From the NCBI RefSeq assembly GCF_001612665.1, contig NZ_BDAX01000018.1, positions 62,001 through 126,000 on the forward strand: a DNA stretch of 64,000 nucleotides, written 5' to 3'. This DNA comes from Nocardia alba NBRC 108234 (lineage in GTDB: Bacteria; Actinomycetota; Actinomycetes; Mycobacteriales; Mycobacteriaceae). The notes under the pieces are model-generated. The model was not told the DNA's origin, searched no databases, and was given only the letters and a program-made list of their open reading frames with translations. Of the stretch, positions 9,148 through 17,945 are shown piece after piece (the stretch's first letter is position 1; each line of letters opens with the position of its first letter). The translations under genes and the position numbers were made by a program.

Positions 9148-10341
9148 CTACCGCATGACTCCTGTGTGTCCGGTGGAATAGCGGCCGGGCTGCGGCCACA
9201 CCGTGAGCCCGTGCGGTCCGCTGCCAACGGGAATGCGCGCCAACAGAGTCCAGTTGACGATGTCGACCGCGTACACCTCGTTGTTGTATCGGCCCGACAC
9301 CCAGAACACCCGGCCGTCGGCACTGATGTTGCCCATGTCGGGGCTGCCGCCGCCGGGAATGAACCACTTGTGCACCACCGCGTTCGCGGCGAAGTCCCAG
9401 ACCGAGATGCTGCCCTCGTGGCGGTTGGTGATCAGCATCTGCTTCGAGTCGCGGGTGACGTAAAGCCCGTGTGTGCCTTTGCCGGTGGGGATGAACCCAG
9501 TGTTCTCGAAGGTGTGCGCGTCGATCGTGTAGACGCCGTCGGCCATCATGTCGGCGACGAAGAACACGTGCCCGTCGGGAGAGAGTTTCACATCCTGCGG
9601 CATCCCACCGCGCCCGCCCGGAAGATCGATCATCTTGATCAGCGTGCGCTGTGCGACATCGAAAACCGCCATGCGGCCGATGAATTCACAACTGGCCACC
9701 GCGAAGCGACCATCGGCGGTGAAGTCCATGTGGTCGACGCCCGCGCACTCGGGCACCGCAAGCGCGTGCAGTTTCTGCCAAGTCACCGGATCGTAGAAGT
9801 CCAGCGACTTGTCCGCTTCGGCGACGACCAGGGCGAACTTCCCGTCGGGCGTGTAATACATGTTGTAGGGATCGCGGACCGGAAAGGACTGTCCCGCAGG
9901 CATTCCCGTGCGCGGGTCGATCGGCAGCAGACTGCCGCCGCCGATCGGCAGGTCGTTCGTGGCGTACAGCGTCTGCATGTCGTAGGACGGCACCACATGC
10001 TGCGGCTCGGAACCGCCGGTCGAGTAGGTATCGATGATCTGCAAGGTGTTCTGGTCGATCACCGTCACCGTGTTGGACTTACTGTTGGGCACGTAGACCA
10101 GCGGCCGGTGATCGGTGACCGAGCGACTGAGTTCCCGGTTCGCGGCATAGATGTCAGTGGGCGAGAGCGGCGGCGGCATGCCGGGCAAGAGGTCGGTCAT
10201 GTGTGCCGGCATGACGGCCGTCGAGGTCGTCGAGGTCGGTGGCGGGGACACGGTGACCTCGCCGGTCACTGCCTCGCTGTTCGCACAGCCCGCGGTGATG
10301 ACGATCAGCAAGAACGCAGCAACTTTTCTGATGCGCGACAT
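9148..10341 (-). CDS. YVTN/YncE-type beta-propeller lipoprotein
   Basis: A 397-residue exported lipoprotein with a signal peptide ending at the lipobox ITAGC about 20 residues from the ATG at 10341. The mature protein carries repeated propeller blades typical of the YVTN/YncE family: PNSKSNTVTVIDQNTLQIID, TPDGKFALVVAEADKSLDFYD, SPDGHVFFVADMMADGVYTID and SADGRVFWVSGRYNNEVYAVD. Such seven-bladed propellers sit outside the membrane; ligands are mostly unknown. The frame is open to 10518, but those residues precede a clean signal peptide. Confidence 0.85.
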   Translation of the reverse strand: MSRIRKVAAFLLIVITAGCANSEAVTGEVTVSPPPTSTTSTAVMPAHMTDLLPGMPPPLSPTDIYAANRELSRSVTDHRPLVYVPNSKSNTVTVIDQNTLQIIDTYSTGGSEPQHVVPSYDMQTLYATNDLPIGGGSLLPIDPRTGMPAGQSFPVRDPYNMYYTPDGKFALVVAEADKSLDFYDPVTWQKLHALAVPECAGVDHMDFTADGRFAVASCEFIGRMAVFDVAQRTLIKMIDLPGGRGGMPQDVKLSPDGHVFFVADMMADGVYTIDAHTFENTGFIPTGKGTHGLYVTRDSKQMLITNRHEGSISVWDFAANAVVHKWFIPGGGSPDMGNISADGRVFWVSGRYNNEVYAVDIVNWTLLARIPVGSGPHGLTVWPQPGRYSTGHTGVMR

Positions 10342-10692
10342 TCGGTGGTTCACCCGCGGCACGGTTCCACCCCTAGGTGTCATCCGAATGACATATTTCG
10401 GAAGCCTGGAACCCCACCCGGCTAAAACGAGCAAGCACGCCTCGCCATTTCTATCGGCCAGGCGCGCGCTATCCCCTTCTACCCATGATCGCCGAGGCAA
10501 CAGTCGATGCCCCCACATCGATCCAGGAGAACCCAGCCGTCCTCAGGTCTGGTCAGCGCCGGACACGCCCACGTGGTATCGGTGCAGCTTTCCTCCGCGC
10601 CGGATAGCGACAATACGGGTATGCCAGCTCAGGAAATCCCGGACGACGCCCCGCCGGTCGAGAGCGCTGTTCCGCAGCGGGGTGTGTCGTAG
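10342..10692. other. Divergent intergenic region with a possible 23-codon leader ORF
   Basis: This 351-bp gap separates the propeller lipoprotein from the methyltransferase. A 23-codon ORF (ATG 10621, TAG 10690-10692) ends immediately before the methyltransferase ATG at 10693, so the two could be translationally coupled. It has no clear ribosome site and its peptide is nondescript. I see no strong operator in the gap. Confidence 0.3.
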
Positions 10693-11484
10693 ATGGCGAA
10701 CTGGGACGGCGCGGGCTACGCCCACATCAGTGGACTGCAGCGCACGATGGCGACGGACGCGGTGGAGTCCGTCTCGCTCGCGGGTGCCGAGCACGTCCTC
10801 GACGTGGGTTGTGGCGACGGCTATGTGACGCGCCTGATCGCGGCGCGGGTGCCCGCGGGTTCCGTGCTCGGCATCGACCCGTCACCGCGGATGATCGAGG
10901 CCGCCCGCACGGCCGACGACCAGCTCACGAACATCGACTTCGGAGTCGGCGACGTCACCACCATGACCTTCCCTCGCGACTTCGACCTCATCGTCTCGTT
11001 CAACGCACTGCACTGGGTGCCCGACCAGCAGGCGGCCTACCGGCACATCGCCGCGGCACTCGAACCCGGCGGACGGGCGCTCGTGCAGTATGTCTGCGGC
11101 GGACCCCGCCCGAGCATCGAGGACGTCGCGATGGCGGTCACCGGCGATGCGCGCTGGTCGACAGCGTTCGCCGGGTTCGCGCGCCCCTTCGTGCATATCG
11201 ATCCCGACGCGCTGTCCTCGATCGCGGCGAGTGCCGACCTCGAGGTCATCGCGCACTCGGTGACCGACCGGGAATGGGACTTCGGCTCACGCGAGGCCTT
11301 CGCCCGGTGGTGCACAGTCGGGTTCGGGGACTGGACGGCCCGCCTTCCCTCCGCCGACATCCCCGCCTTCATCGACGACGTCGTCGACCGCTACGAAGCC
11401 GTCGTCGGTCGGCCAGGACTGTTCCGGTTCCTGCAGTTGCGGGCCCAGCTGTCGCGGCGGACCGCCGTCCTCAAACACAGCTAG
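10693..11484 (+). CDS. Class I SAM-dependent methyltransferase
   Basis: A 263-residue cytoplasmic methyltransferase. Motif I is VLDVGCGDGYVTRL (residues 36-49), followed by the acidic loop GIDPSPRMIEAA, motif II/post-I DFGVGDVTTM, and FDLIVSFNALHWVPDQ, a HWVPD-type motif shared with trans-aconitate methyltransferase-like enzymes. The C-terminal part, rich in Trp and acidic residues (DREWDFGSREAFARWC), may form the acceptor site. The substrate is not identifiable. It lies convergent to the DHA2 exporter. Confidence 0.85.
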   Translation: MANWDGAGYAHISGLQRTMATDAVESVSLAGAEHVLDVGCGDGYVTRLIAARVPAGSVLGIDPSPRMIEAARTADDQLTNIDFGVGDVTTMTFPRDFDLIVSFNALHWVPDQQAAYRHIAAALEPGGRALVQYVCGGPRPSIEDVAMAVTGDARWSTAFAGFARPFVHIDPDALSSIAASADLEVIAHSVTDREWDFGSREAFARWCTVGFGDWTARLPSADIPAFIDDVVDRYEAVVGRPGLFRFLQLRAQLSRRTAVLKHS

Positions 11485-11514
11485 GGACTACTCGATCCCC
11501 ACCCGCGGTGTGCC

Positions 11515-13134
11515 CTACTTCCGCTCGAGGATCTCGGGGTTCGAGGCCGACACGATCGTGAACGAGTTGTTCGGCGTCGCCGAGGCGACCGGGCTCTGAG
11601 CGGAGCCGGCACCGGACGACGCGTCGCCGGTGTGGGAGCGTGCGGGGAGAAGGAACCATCCCGCCACTGCGGCAACGGCCGCGACACCACCGGCGACGAG
11701 GGACGCCGAATGGAAACCATCCAGGAAGGCCGCCTTCACGAGGTCGGCGAGTTGGATACCGGTGGGGCCGGGAATCGACCGCGCGGTATGAACACCCGAC
11801 ATCATCGAATTCGTCGCCGCGGCGCGGGCTTGCTCGGGTACCAGGACGGCATCCAGGCCATCGGCCACCTTTGCCGAGTACACCGAGGCCAGGACCGAAC
11901 CGAGTACCGCGACGCCCAACGTTCCACCGAGTTCGCGGCTCGTATCGTTGACAGCCGACCCCGCACCGACCTGGCCGCTCGACAACTCGTTGAGCACCGC
12001 GAACGTCGCAGGGCCGGAGACGAGCGCCACACCGAGGGCCAGCGTCACCATCACCGGAACGATGACACCCCAATACGACGTGTACATGTCGTAGCGGATG
12101 GTCAGCCAGAAGGCGGCGGCCATCACCAGCGACCCCATCGCGGCCACGCGACCGGCTCCGATCTTCGAACCCAGCCACATGCCGGGCCCGGCGAACACCA
12201 CCATGGCGATCGCGAAAGGCACAGTGCGGATGCCTGTTTCGAACGGCGGATATTCTTTGACGCCCTGAAAATATTGCGTCATGAGAAATACGAATCCCAT
12301 CAGCGCGAACATTCCGAAGGTCAGCAACATTGCCGCCGTGGCGAAGTTGCGGTCGCGGAACAATCGCACATCGAACAACGGCGACGAGAAACGGTTCTCC
12401 CACACCACGTATGCGGCGATCACCACCGAACCGATCACCAGCCCGGCGATGGTGCGCAGTGACAGCCAACCGTGATTCGGCGCCTCGATCACGCTGTAGA
12501 CGAAGATCGATATGCCGAGTATCGAGAGCACCATTCCACCGACATCGAACGGACCGACCTCGAGATTGCGACTCTGCGGAACTAGAACCGCCACACCGAC
12601 GAACGCAATGGCACCGGCGGGCACGTTGATCCAGAAGATCGAACCCCACGAGTAGTGATCGAGCAACCAGCCGCCGACCGTCGGGCCGATCGCGGCGGCG
12701 ACTCCGGCGACAGCGGCCCAGGTGGCGACCGCGATCGCCCGTTCCCGCAGGTCGTCGAACAGGATCACCACGATCGCCAAGGTGGCCGGGAACACCAGCG
12801 CAGCGAAGAGTCCGAGGCCGGCCCGCGCGGCGATCAGCTGCCCGAGGTTGTTCGATATTGCCGCGACCACCGACACGGCCGCGAACCCCACTATGCCGAT
12901 GAGGAGTACGGTCTTGCGCCCGAACCGGTCTCCCAGATAGCCACCGGTGAGAAGCAATCCGGCGAATACCAGCGTGTACATGTCCACCACCATCTGCAAT
13001 CCGGACATGCCCGCACCCAGATCGGTGGCAATCGTCGGCAATGCGACATTCACAATGGTGTTGTCCACGAACACCAGCATTTCGGCGAAGCACAATGCCA
13101 CCAGGCCGAGCCATCGAATCACCGGGGAATTCAC
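11515..13134 (-). CDS. DHA2-family MFS drug exporter (14 TM)
   Basis: A 539-residue proton-driven efflux protein with about 14 helices. The N-terminal motif VFVDNTIVNVALPTIATDLG is the DHA2 motif D1, GYLGDRFGRKTVLLIG is motif A, and motif C appears as VAGVAAAIGPTVGGWLLDHYSWGSIF. The GTG at 13134 has an AAGAAGG site upstream; the longer open frame to 13299 would add a basic, non-helical extension and is rejected. It is divergently arranged with an AraC-type regulator starting 150 bp away, which probably controls it. Substrate unknown. Confidence 0.88.
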   Translation of the reverse strand: MNSPVIRWLGLVALCFAEMLVFVDNTIVNVALPTIATDLGAGMSGLQMVVDMYTLVFAGLLLTGGYLGDRFGRKTVLLIGIVGFAAVSVVAAISNNLGQLIAARAGLGLFAALVFPATLAIVVILFDDLRERAIAVATWAAVAGVAAAIGPTVGGWLLDHYSWGSIFWINVPAGAIAFVGVAVLVPQSRNLEVGPFDVGGMVLSILGISIFVYSVIEAPNHGWLSLRTIAGLVIGSVVIAAYVVWENRFSSPLFDVRLFRDRNFATAAMLLTFGMFALMGFVFLMTQYFQGVKEYPPFETGIRTVPFAIAMVVFAGPGMWLGSKIGAGRVAAMGSLVMAAAFWLTIRYDMYTSYWGVIVPVMVTLALGVALVSGPATFAVLNELSSGQVGAGSAVNDTSRELGGTLGVAVLGSVLASVYSAKVADGLDAVLVPEQARAAATNSMMSGVHTARSIPGPTGIQLADLVKAAFLDGFHSASLVAGGVAAVAAVAGWFLLPARSHTGDASSGAGSAQSPVASATPNNSFTIVSASNPEILERK

Positions 13135-13283
13135 GTGAAGTGCCCTTCTTGTCCCTGCCGGACGGCACCGAGCCGCCCACCGGCGAACCCGCGCCGACTT
13201 CCGGCCCACTGCACGCCACTGTATTGACCGTCGGGTGTGGCCGAAATGCTCAAATGGGACAGATCCGTGATACTTTCGGACCG

Positions 13284-14345
13284 GTGGAGCGACCGTCATG
13301 GGACTTCAGACGCGGCATCATCGGAGTCCGTCACATGGTGCGGGTCGGCACCGACCACGGTGTCACCGAGCGTCGACTGCTCGCCTCGACCGGCCTGCGA
13401 CCGGACGACCTCGATGCCGACGATCTGGAAGTCGAAGCGATCCAGGAACTCTCGGTCGCACGCAATCTGGTGCAGACCGTCGGCGACAGAACGGGACTCG
13501 GCACCGAGGTGGCGAGACGCTTCACCTTGGCCAACTTCGGGCTGCTGGGTTTCGCCATGCTCAGCAGCCCCACGGCGGGTGAAGCGCTAGGGGTCGCACT
13601 GCGGACCCTGCGGATCGGTAACCGGTTCGTCGACATCACGGTCGATCTCAACCAGACGGCCGGGCGGATCGAATTCCGAGACGACGACCTCCCCACCGAC
13701 GTCCGCGCGTTTCTGCTCGAACGTGACATCGTGATCATCTTCGGTGTGATCGTGCTGCGTTGCCTCAGCCCACGGCTCGCCGATCGTCTCGGTGATACCC
13801 GCCTCGAACTGGCACTGCCCAGCCGCAGCGCGGACGCCATGACCGACGGCATGGCGCAGATGCTCTCCGATGTGTCCCACGACCCGGTCCGGCGGTTCCC
13901 GATCTTCGCCGATCGGCCGAGCACCGGCCTGACGTTTCCGATCGATCTACTCGCCGAACCGATGTCGATGCCCGATCCCGCCACGGCCGCGCTCTGCGAG
14001 AAGCACTGCCTGGATCTGTTGCAGCAGCGAAGTGAGCGCGGTCGACTCGCCACCAGAATTCGCGCAATGCTCCTCCAGCAGGTCGGCACCACGTCCACGG
14101 CCGAAGAAATCGCGAAGACGCTGAACATGGACCGCCGCACGCTGCATCGAATGCTCACCGCGGAGGGGACCAGCTTCCGTGCCCTCAACGAGGAAGTCCG
14201 CTGCGCACTCGCGATCGACATGCTCGGCGTCCTCGGACTCACCGTGCAGGAGACCGCGATACGCCTCGGATACTCCGGTCCCGCGGCGTTCAGCAGATCG
14301 TTCACCCGGTGGACGGGCAACCCGCCGAGCACCTACCGCCGGTGA
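13284..14345 (+). CDS. AraC-family regulator with ligand-binding N-domain
   Basis: About 353 residues. The N-terminal 200 residues resemble the arabinose-binding-like domain of OruR/ToxT-type AraC regulators (ASTGLRPDDLDADDLEVEAIQELSVARNL and RRFTLANFGLLGFAMLSSPT). The C-terminus carries two HTH motifs: TSTAEEIAKTLNMDRRTLHRML and LTVQETAIRLGYSGPAAFSRSF, ending WTGNPPSTYRR. The GTG at 13284 starts close to the folded domain; an ATG at 13254 is an alternative. It is divergent from the DHA2 pump, suggesting ligand-dependent control of export. Confidence 0.82.
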   Translation: MERPSWDFRRGIIGVRHMVRVGTDHGVTERRLLASTGLRPDDLDADDLEVEAIQELSVARNLVQTVGDRTGLGTEVARRFTLANFGLLGFAMLSSPTAGEALGVALRTLRIGNRFVDITVDLNQTAGRIEFRDDDLPTDVRAFLLERDIVIIFGVIVLRCLSPRLADRLGDTRLELALPSRSADAMTDGMAQMLSDVSHDPVRRFPIFADRPSTGLTFPIDLLAEPMSMPDPATAALCEKHCLDLLQQRSERGRLATRIRAMLLQQVGTTSTAEEIAKTLNMDRRTLHRMLTAEGTSFRALNEEVRCALAIDMLGVLGLTVQETAIRLGYSGPAAFSRSFTRWTGNPPSTYRR

Positions 14346-14488
14346 AAGCCTCCGATACCTCACTCCTGTTTGCACTTTCGGGCCCCGGGTAGGCAGCCAC
14401 TGTAGGAGTTGCAGCGCTTCGAAGGTGTGCAGCTGTGATCGAATCCAGTCTGTCGCGGCGACGCGGACAGGCTGGGGAAGGAGTACCC

Positions 14489-14956
14489 GTGAGCACGGTA
14501 GCCGCAACTGTCGATGTAGACGTCCCGATCCGTACCGCTTACAACCAGTGGACCCAGTTCGAAACCTTTCCGCAGTTCATGGAAGGCGTCGAGCGGATCG
14601 ACCAAATCGACGACCGCCACACTCACTGGCGCATCCACGTCGGCCCCTCGACGCGGGAATTCGACGCCACCATCACCGAACAGCACCCGGACGAGCGGGT
14701 CGCGTGGAGATCCGACGACGGCCCCAGCCACGCCGGAGTAGTCACATTCCACCGTCTCGACGACACCCACACCCGGATCACCACCCAGATGGATATCGAC
14801 CCGGAGGGTTTCGTCGAAACCGCCGCCGACAAGCTGGGCGTACTCGAACACCGAGTCAACGGTGACATGAAACGCTTCAAGCAGTTCATCGAGAGCGAAG
14901 GCCACGCGACCGGAGCTTGGCGTGGCGATATCTCCCGCCCCGACGCGGGGATCTGA
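14489..14956 (+). CDS. SRPBCC (START-like) cyclase/dehydrase-type protein
   Basis: A 155-residue helix-grip protein. The opening STVAATVDVDVPIRTAYNQWTQFETFPQFMEGVERID is the standard polyketide-cyclase/Aha1-like SRPBCC signature. DERVAWRSDDGPSHAGVVTFHRL and TRITTQMDIDPEGF follow the usual strand order, and the C-terminal helix has MKRFKQFIESEG. The GTG at 14489 follows a GGGGAAGGAG site, better than the ATG at 14435. Such proteins bind hydrophobic ligands; no specific ligand can be named. Confidence 0.85.
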   Translation: MSTVAATVDVDVPIRTAYNQWTQFETFPQFMEGVERIDQIDDRHTHWRIHVGPSTREFDATITEQHPDERVAWRSDDGPSHAGVVTFHRLDDTHTRITTQMDIDPEGFVETAADKLGVLEHRVNGDMKRFKQFIESEGHATGAWRGDISRPDAGI

Positions 14957-15012
14957 CCCCACGACACGCCGACGCGGCGGCCAGGATTCTGCTGTCGCGC
15001 ATGCCGGAACGC

Positions 15013-15044
15013 AACGCCCCGCGCTCATTCGAGCGCGGGGCGTT
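15013..15044. terminator. Terminator-like hairpin
   Basis: AACGCCCCGCGCTC and GAGCGCGGGGCGTT form a perfect 14-bp stem with an ATTC loop, about 56 bp after the SRPBCC stop. There is no T-tract, as is common in high-GC actinobacteria. It probably ends transcription of the SRPBCC gene. Confidence 0.7.
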
Positions 15045-15201
15045 CGCGCGCGGCGAGGACGGGTCCGCGGTCAGTCGGCGTTGAGGAACTCCCACACCAC
15101 TCGGGCACCGCGCCGGTTTCACCCTTGGCAGAAAGGAGATCCGAGGCGCTTCGAGCGCGTCTACCGTGGTCTGACTGGCCACGAAAACCGTAGGAGGACG
15201 C

Positions 15202-16050
15202 ATGGAGACGATCACCGGTACCGCGGCGGGCGTACCGTTCACGGCGCTCCCGCCGACCGGCGCCGCCGACGGCCCCGCGCCGTTGATCGTGACCTGGCAC
15301 ATGCTGGACGCGCCCCGCACGGACGCGGCCTTCGCGGCCGCGCTGCCCATGGCCCGGGTGCCTGCCTGGCGGGTGCACCTCGGTATGCCGATGTGCGGTG
15401 CGCGGATGGTCGACGGCCGTGTCGACGCCGTCATCGAACTCATTCGCAAGGACCCGTTGATGGCATTTCTTGCCCCGTTCGTGTACCAGGCCGCTGATGA
15501 ATTCCCGGCCGCGCTGGCCGCGCTGCGCGATCAACTGCCGGTCGACGACGAGCCGGTCGGCGTCCTCGGCGGTTCCCTGGGCGGAGCCGTGGCGTTGGAG
15601 GTGCTGACCACGGGGCAGGTTCCGATCAAGGCTGTCGCGCTGGTCAACCCGGCCGCGCGGATTCGGTCCGCGGTCGAGGTCATCGAAGCCGGGTTCGGGC
15701 AGGCATACCCATGGACCGCCGAGTCCCGCAGGGCCGCTGACGAATTGGACTATGTCGCCCGCGTCGCCGGCGGCGTGAGGGCGCAACCGCCGGTGCTCCT
15801 GGTCAGCGGCGAGCTGGACCACCCGACGTTTCGGACCGACGCCACCGACCTGGTCACGGCGTTGCGCGAGCAGTACACGCACCCGGACACCGTCGAGCTG
15901 GCGACTGTGCCAGGTCTGCCGCATCCGCTGGCCGAGGAACCCGGCCTGGAACCGACCCCACAACTGCCTTCGGCCGAGGCGGTCGACGAGATCTTGACGC
16001 AATGGTTCCTCCAGCGGCTGACTGCAGGTCGGGGCAGACCGGCTCGCTAG
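15202..16050 (+). CDS. Alpha/beta hydrolase
   Basis: A 282-residue cytoplasmic hydrolase of the alpha/beta fold. The nucleophile elbow is GVLGGSLGGAVALEVL near residue 133; the acid is likely in LLVSGELDHPTF and the His in VPGLPHPLAEEPG. The early segment PLIVTWHMLDAPRTDAAFAAAL replaces a classical HGG oxyanion loop. Length and order fit small esterase/dienelactone-hydrolase-like enzymes, but the substrate is unknown. It converges with the TetR gene at 16098. Confidence 0.8.
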   Translation: METITGTAAGVPFTALPPTGAADGPAPLIVTWHMLDAPRTDAAFAAALPMARVPAWRVHLGMPMCGARMVDGRVDAVIELIRKDPLMAFLAPFVYQAADEFPAALAALRDQLPVDDEPVGVLGGSLGGAVALEVLTTGQVPIKAVALVNPAARIRSAVEVIEAGFGQAYPWTAESRRAADELDYVARVAGGVRAQPPVLLVSGELDHPTFRTDATDLVTALREQYTHPDTVELATVPGLPHPLAEEPGLEPTPQLPSAEAVDEILTQWFLQRLTAGRGRPAR

Positions 16051-16097
16051 CGTTGACGCCAGCCGACCGAACTCGCGGCCGACCCGAATGATCGATG

Positions 16098-16709
16098 TCA
16101 CTCACCGAGCAAGGCGGTGGCCGTGGCGATGATGGCGGCGTCGGTGTCATCGTCGGCGGTGGCGGCGATACCGGACCGGAACAGGGCCGCGCCTTCGACG
16201 AGGACGGTGAAGACGCGGGCTTTCACCAGGCAGGCCGCTTCGGAGAGCCCCGGATGCCTGGCGCCGATCGCGGCCGCGACATACGCCTCGTAGGTCCGGT
16301 AGAAGGCTTGCACCACGGAGGCGACGGCGGTGTCACGCCCGGCCAGCGCCCAGAGTTCGGCGTAGATACGAACCAGGTTCGAATCGTGCTGTTCGGCCAG
16401 CAGCATTCGGGGCAGTTCGGAGGCGTCGACGGTGTGGTCCGCGGCAGCCATCAGCGGCGCCAACCGTTGCATCGAACGTTGCATCGTGCGATCGAGCACG
16501 GCGGCGACCAGGTCGGCGTGGCCGGGAAAGTAGTACTGCAGATGTCCCAGTCGAACTTCGGCCGCATCGGCGACCGCACGCATCGTCAGCTGCGCGTGCC
16601 CGTGTTCGATCAGGATCTGCTCGGCGGCGTCGAGCAACTGCGCGCGCCGCCGCGCCCCCTTGTCGGTCGCCGCGACGCCACGGCCGACACTGCTCTGCTG
16701 TTCACTCAT
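16098..16709 (-). CDS. TetR-family repressor
   Basis: A 203-residue one-component repressor. The N-terminal HTH is clear: RRAQLLDAAEQILIEHGHAQLTMRAVADAAEVRLGHLQYYFPGHADLVAAV. The C-terminal ligand domain has no recognisable signature. Its ATG overlaps the stop of the upstream saccharopine-dehydrogenase-like gene by four bases (TCAT at 16706-16709), so the two are one operon. The palindrome over the operon promoter at 17802-17817 is the obvious operator, implying autoregulation. Confidence 0.85.
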   Translation of the reverse strand: MSEQQSSVGRGVAATDKGARRRAQLLDAAEQILIEHGHAQLTMRAVADAAEVRLGHLQYYFPGHADLVAAVLDRTMQRSMQRLAPLMAAADHTVDASELPRMLLAEQHDSNLVRIYAELWALAGRDTAVASVVQAFYRTYEAYVAAAIGARHPGLSEAACLVKARVFTVLVEGAALFRSGIAATADDDTDAAIIATATALLGE

Positions 16710-17791
16710 GCCGTCGACACTGCCTCGGCGTCGGCCGTGATCGCCAATTCCACCCCCATCGACGCGAGGAATGCCGGTACCGATTCCGGAAGTGGGGTCT
16801 GCTCGGGGAAATTGACACCGACCCGAGCTGCGGCACCGTCGGTGCCCAGTGCCCGATGCAAGGCCGCGAACGCCCCGACCGCGGTGAGATGCGCCTGCCC
16901 GGCGGGGTCGGTGATCAGGGCGGTGCGCGATGAACCCTCGCGTTCGACATCGACGCGCACCCGAGCCGTGCCGCCTTTGCCCGGCGAGTACAGCAGTGCT
17001 CGCCGAGCGCCGGTGAAGCGCTCACCGCGCGCCAACCGAAACAATCCAAGGCGTTTGGCCGTGAGCAACGCCGATGTCGACGCGGCGGAACTGAACCCGA
17101 TGCGGGTGATGGCCGTTGTGACACCGAGGGCGAGGGGAAGGGTGAATTGCTCGGGGGTGTCGATGCGCGCCACCTTCGTGACGCTGTCACCGATGCGCAC
17201 CCTGCTCACGTCGGTGAGCGGCATGATCGTCGTGCGCTGCCCACCACGGACGACTTCGTAGTCGAGTCCGAGCCGGTCGATGAACTCGACCGAGTCCGAC
17301 CCGGCCCGGTCTCGCATATCCCAGCGGATCGCCACTTCGACGCGGTCGGCGCCGCCCAGTCCGGCGGCGAGATGCGCCGCGACCAACCCGACCACTCCCC
17401 CCATCCACGATGAGGACAGCACCACCGGGGCGCGTGTATCCAGCAGCGCGGTGACGGTAGCCGCGCGCTGCAATCGAGAGGTCCACCGCGTGATGTCCAC
17501 GTAGGGAATCGCCGCGCCGATCGCGGCGCGCAGCACCCGATCATCGGGGTCGTTGACCAGGCTGACCACCGCGCGCGCTCGCGCTCGGAACACGGTGGGA
17601 TCCGCCAGATCCCACACTCGCAGTTCCGCTCCGAGTTCCTCGGCCAGTACCCGGCCGCGCTCCGGCGAACGACCCGTCAAGGCCAGTGGGAATACGGACG
17701 CTGCCATGCGGGCCACCTCGGCGCCGACGGTGCCATACCCACCGACCAGCAAGACGGGACCTTCGGGATCGAGCGTGAGTTCATCGAGCAT
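16706..17791 (-). CDS. Saccharopine-dehydrogenase-like NAD(P)-binding protein
   Basis: A 361-residue oxidoreductase. The N-terminus has the dinucleotide-binding motif VLLVGGYGTVGAEVARM and TGRSPERGRVLAEELGAELRVWDL, as in the saccharopine dehydrogenase NADP-binding family; VVLSSSWMGGVVGLVAAHLA follows in the middle. Substrates of these short homologues are unknown. I chose the ATG at 17791 because it starts just before the Rossmann strand and because a TATAAT box ends six bases upstream, implying a leaderless transcript. It is the first gene of an operon with the TetR repressor. Confidence 0.8.
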   Translation of the reverse strand: MLDELTLDPEGPVLLVGGYGTVGAEVARMAASVFPLALTGRSPERGRVLAEELGAELRVWDLADPTVFRARARAVVSLVNDPDDRVLRAAIGAAIPYVDITRWTSRLQRAATVTALLDTRAPVVLSSSWMGGVVGLVAAHLAAGLGGADRVEVAIRWDMRDRAGSDSVEFIDRLGLDYEVVRGGQRTTIMPLTDVSRVRIGDSVTKVARIDTPEQFTLPLALGVTTAITRIGFSSAASTSALLTAKRLGLFRLARGERFTGARRALLYSPGKGGTARVRVDVEREGSSRTALITDPAGQAHLTAVGAFAALHRALGTDGAAARVGVNFPEQTPLPESVPAFLASMGVELAITADAEAVSTA

Positions 17792-17797
17792 GACCCC

Positions 17798-17817
17798 ATT
17801 ATAGGTCACTCGACCTA
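17798..17817 (-). promoter_or_regulatory. Promoter with overlapping TetR operator
   Basis: On the minus strand, TATAAT (17798-17803) is a consensus -10 element only six bases from the ATG at 17791. Overlapping its upstream edge is the perfect inverted repeat TAGGTC-ACTC-GACCTA at 17802-17817. A repressor bound here would block the promoter of the reductase-TetR operon. Confidence 0.65.
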
Positions 17818-17901
17818 AAATGAGGCGGATCGGCAGAGCGCCGACCCCCGCGGTTCCCATTCCCCTTCGGCCGACCCAGGTTCGACTATCGCAAAGTTAA
17901 C

Positions 17902-17920
17902 GATAATGGTTATCATTAGC
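17902..17920 (+). promoter_or_regulatory. Fur/Zur-like box before the metallophore operon
   Basis: Read on the minus strand, this 19-mer (GCTAATGATAACCATTATC) matches the classical Fur consensus GATAATGATAATCATTATC at 17 of 19 positions. It lies 26 bp before the first ATG of the nine-gene operon. Actinobacteria usually control iron genes with IdeR/DmdR, whose box is different, and use a Fur-family protein (Zur) for zinc; the regulator could therefore be Zur or another Fur homologue. Confidence 0.7.
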
Positions 17921-17945
17921 TTCTTGCGTGAGGCTGGGAGGCTAC

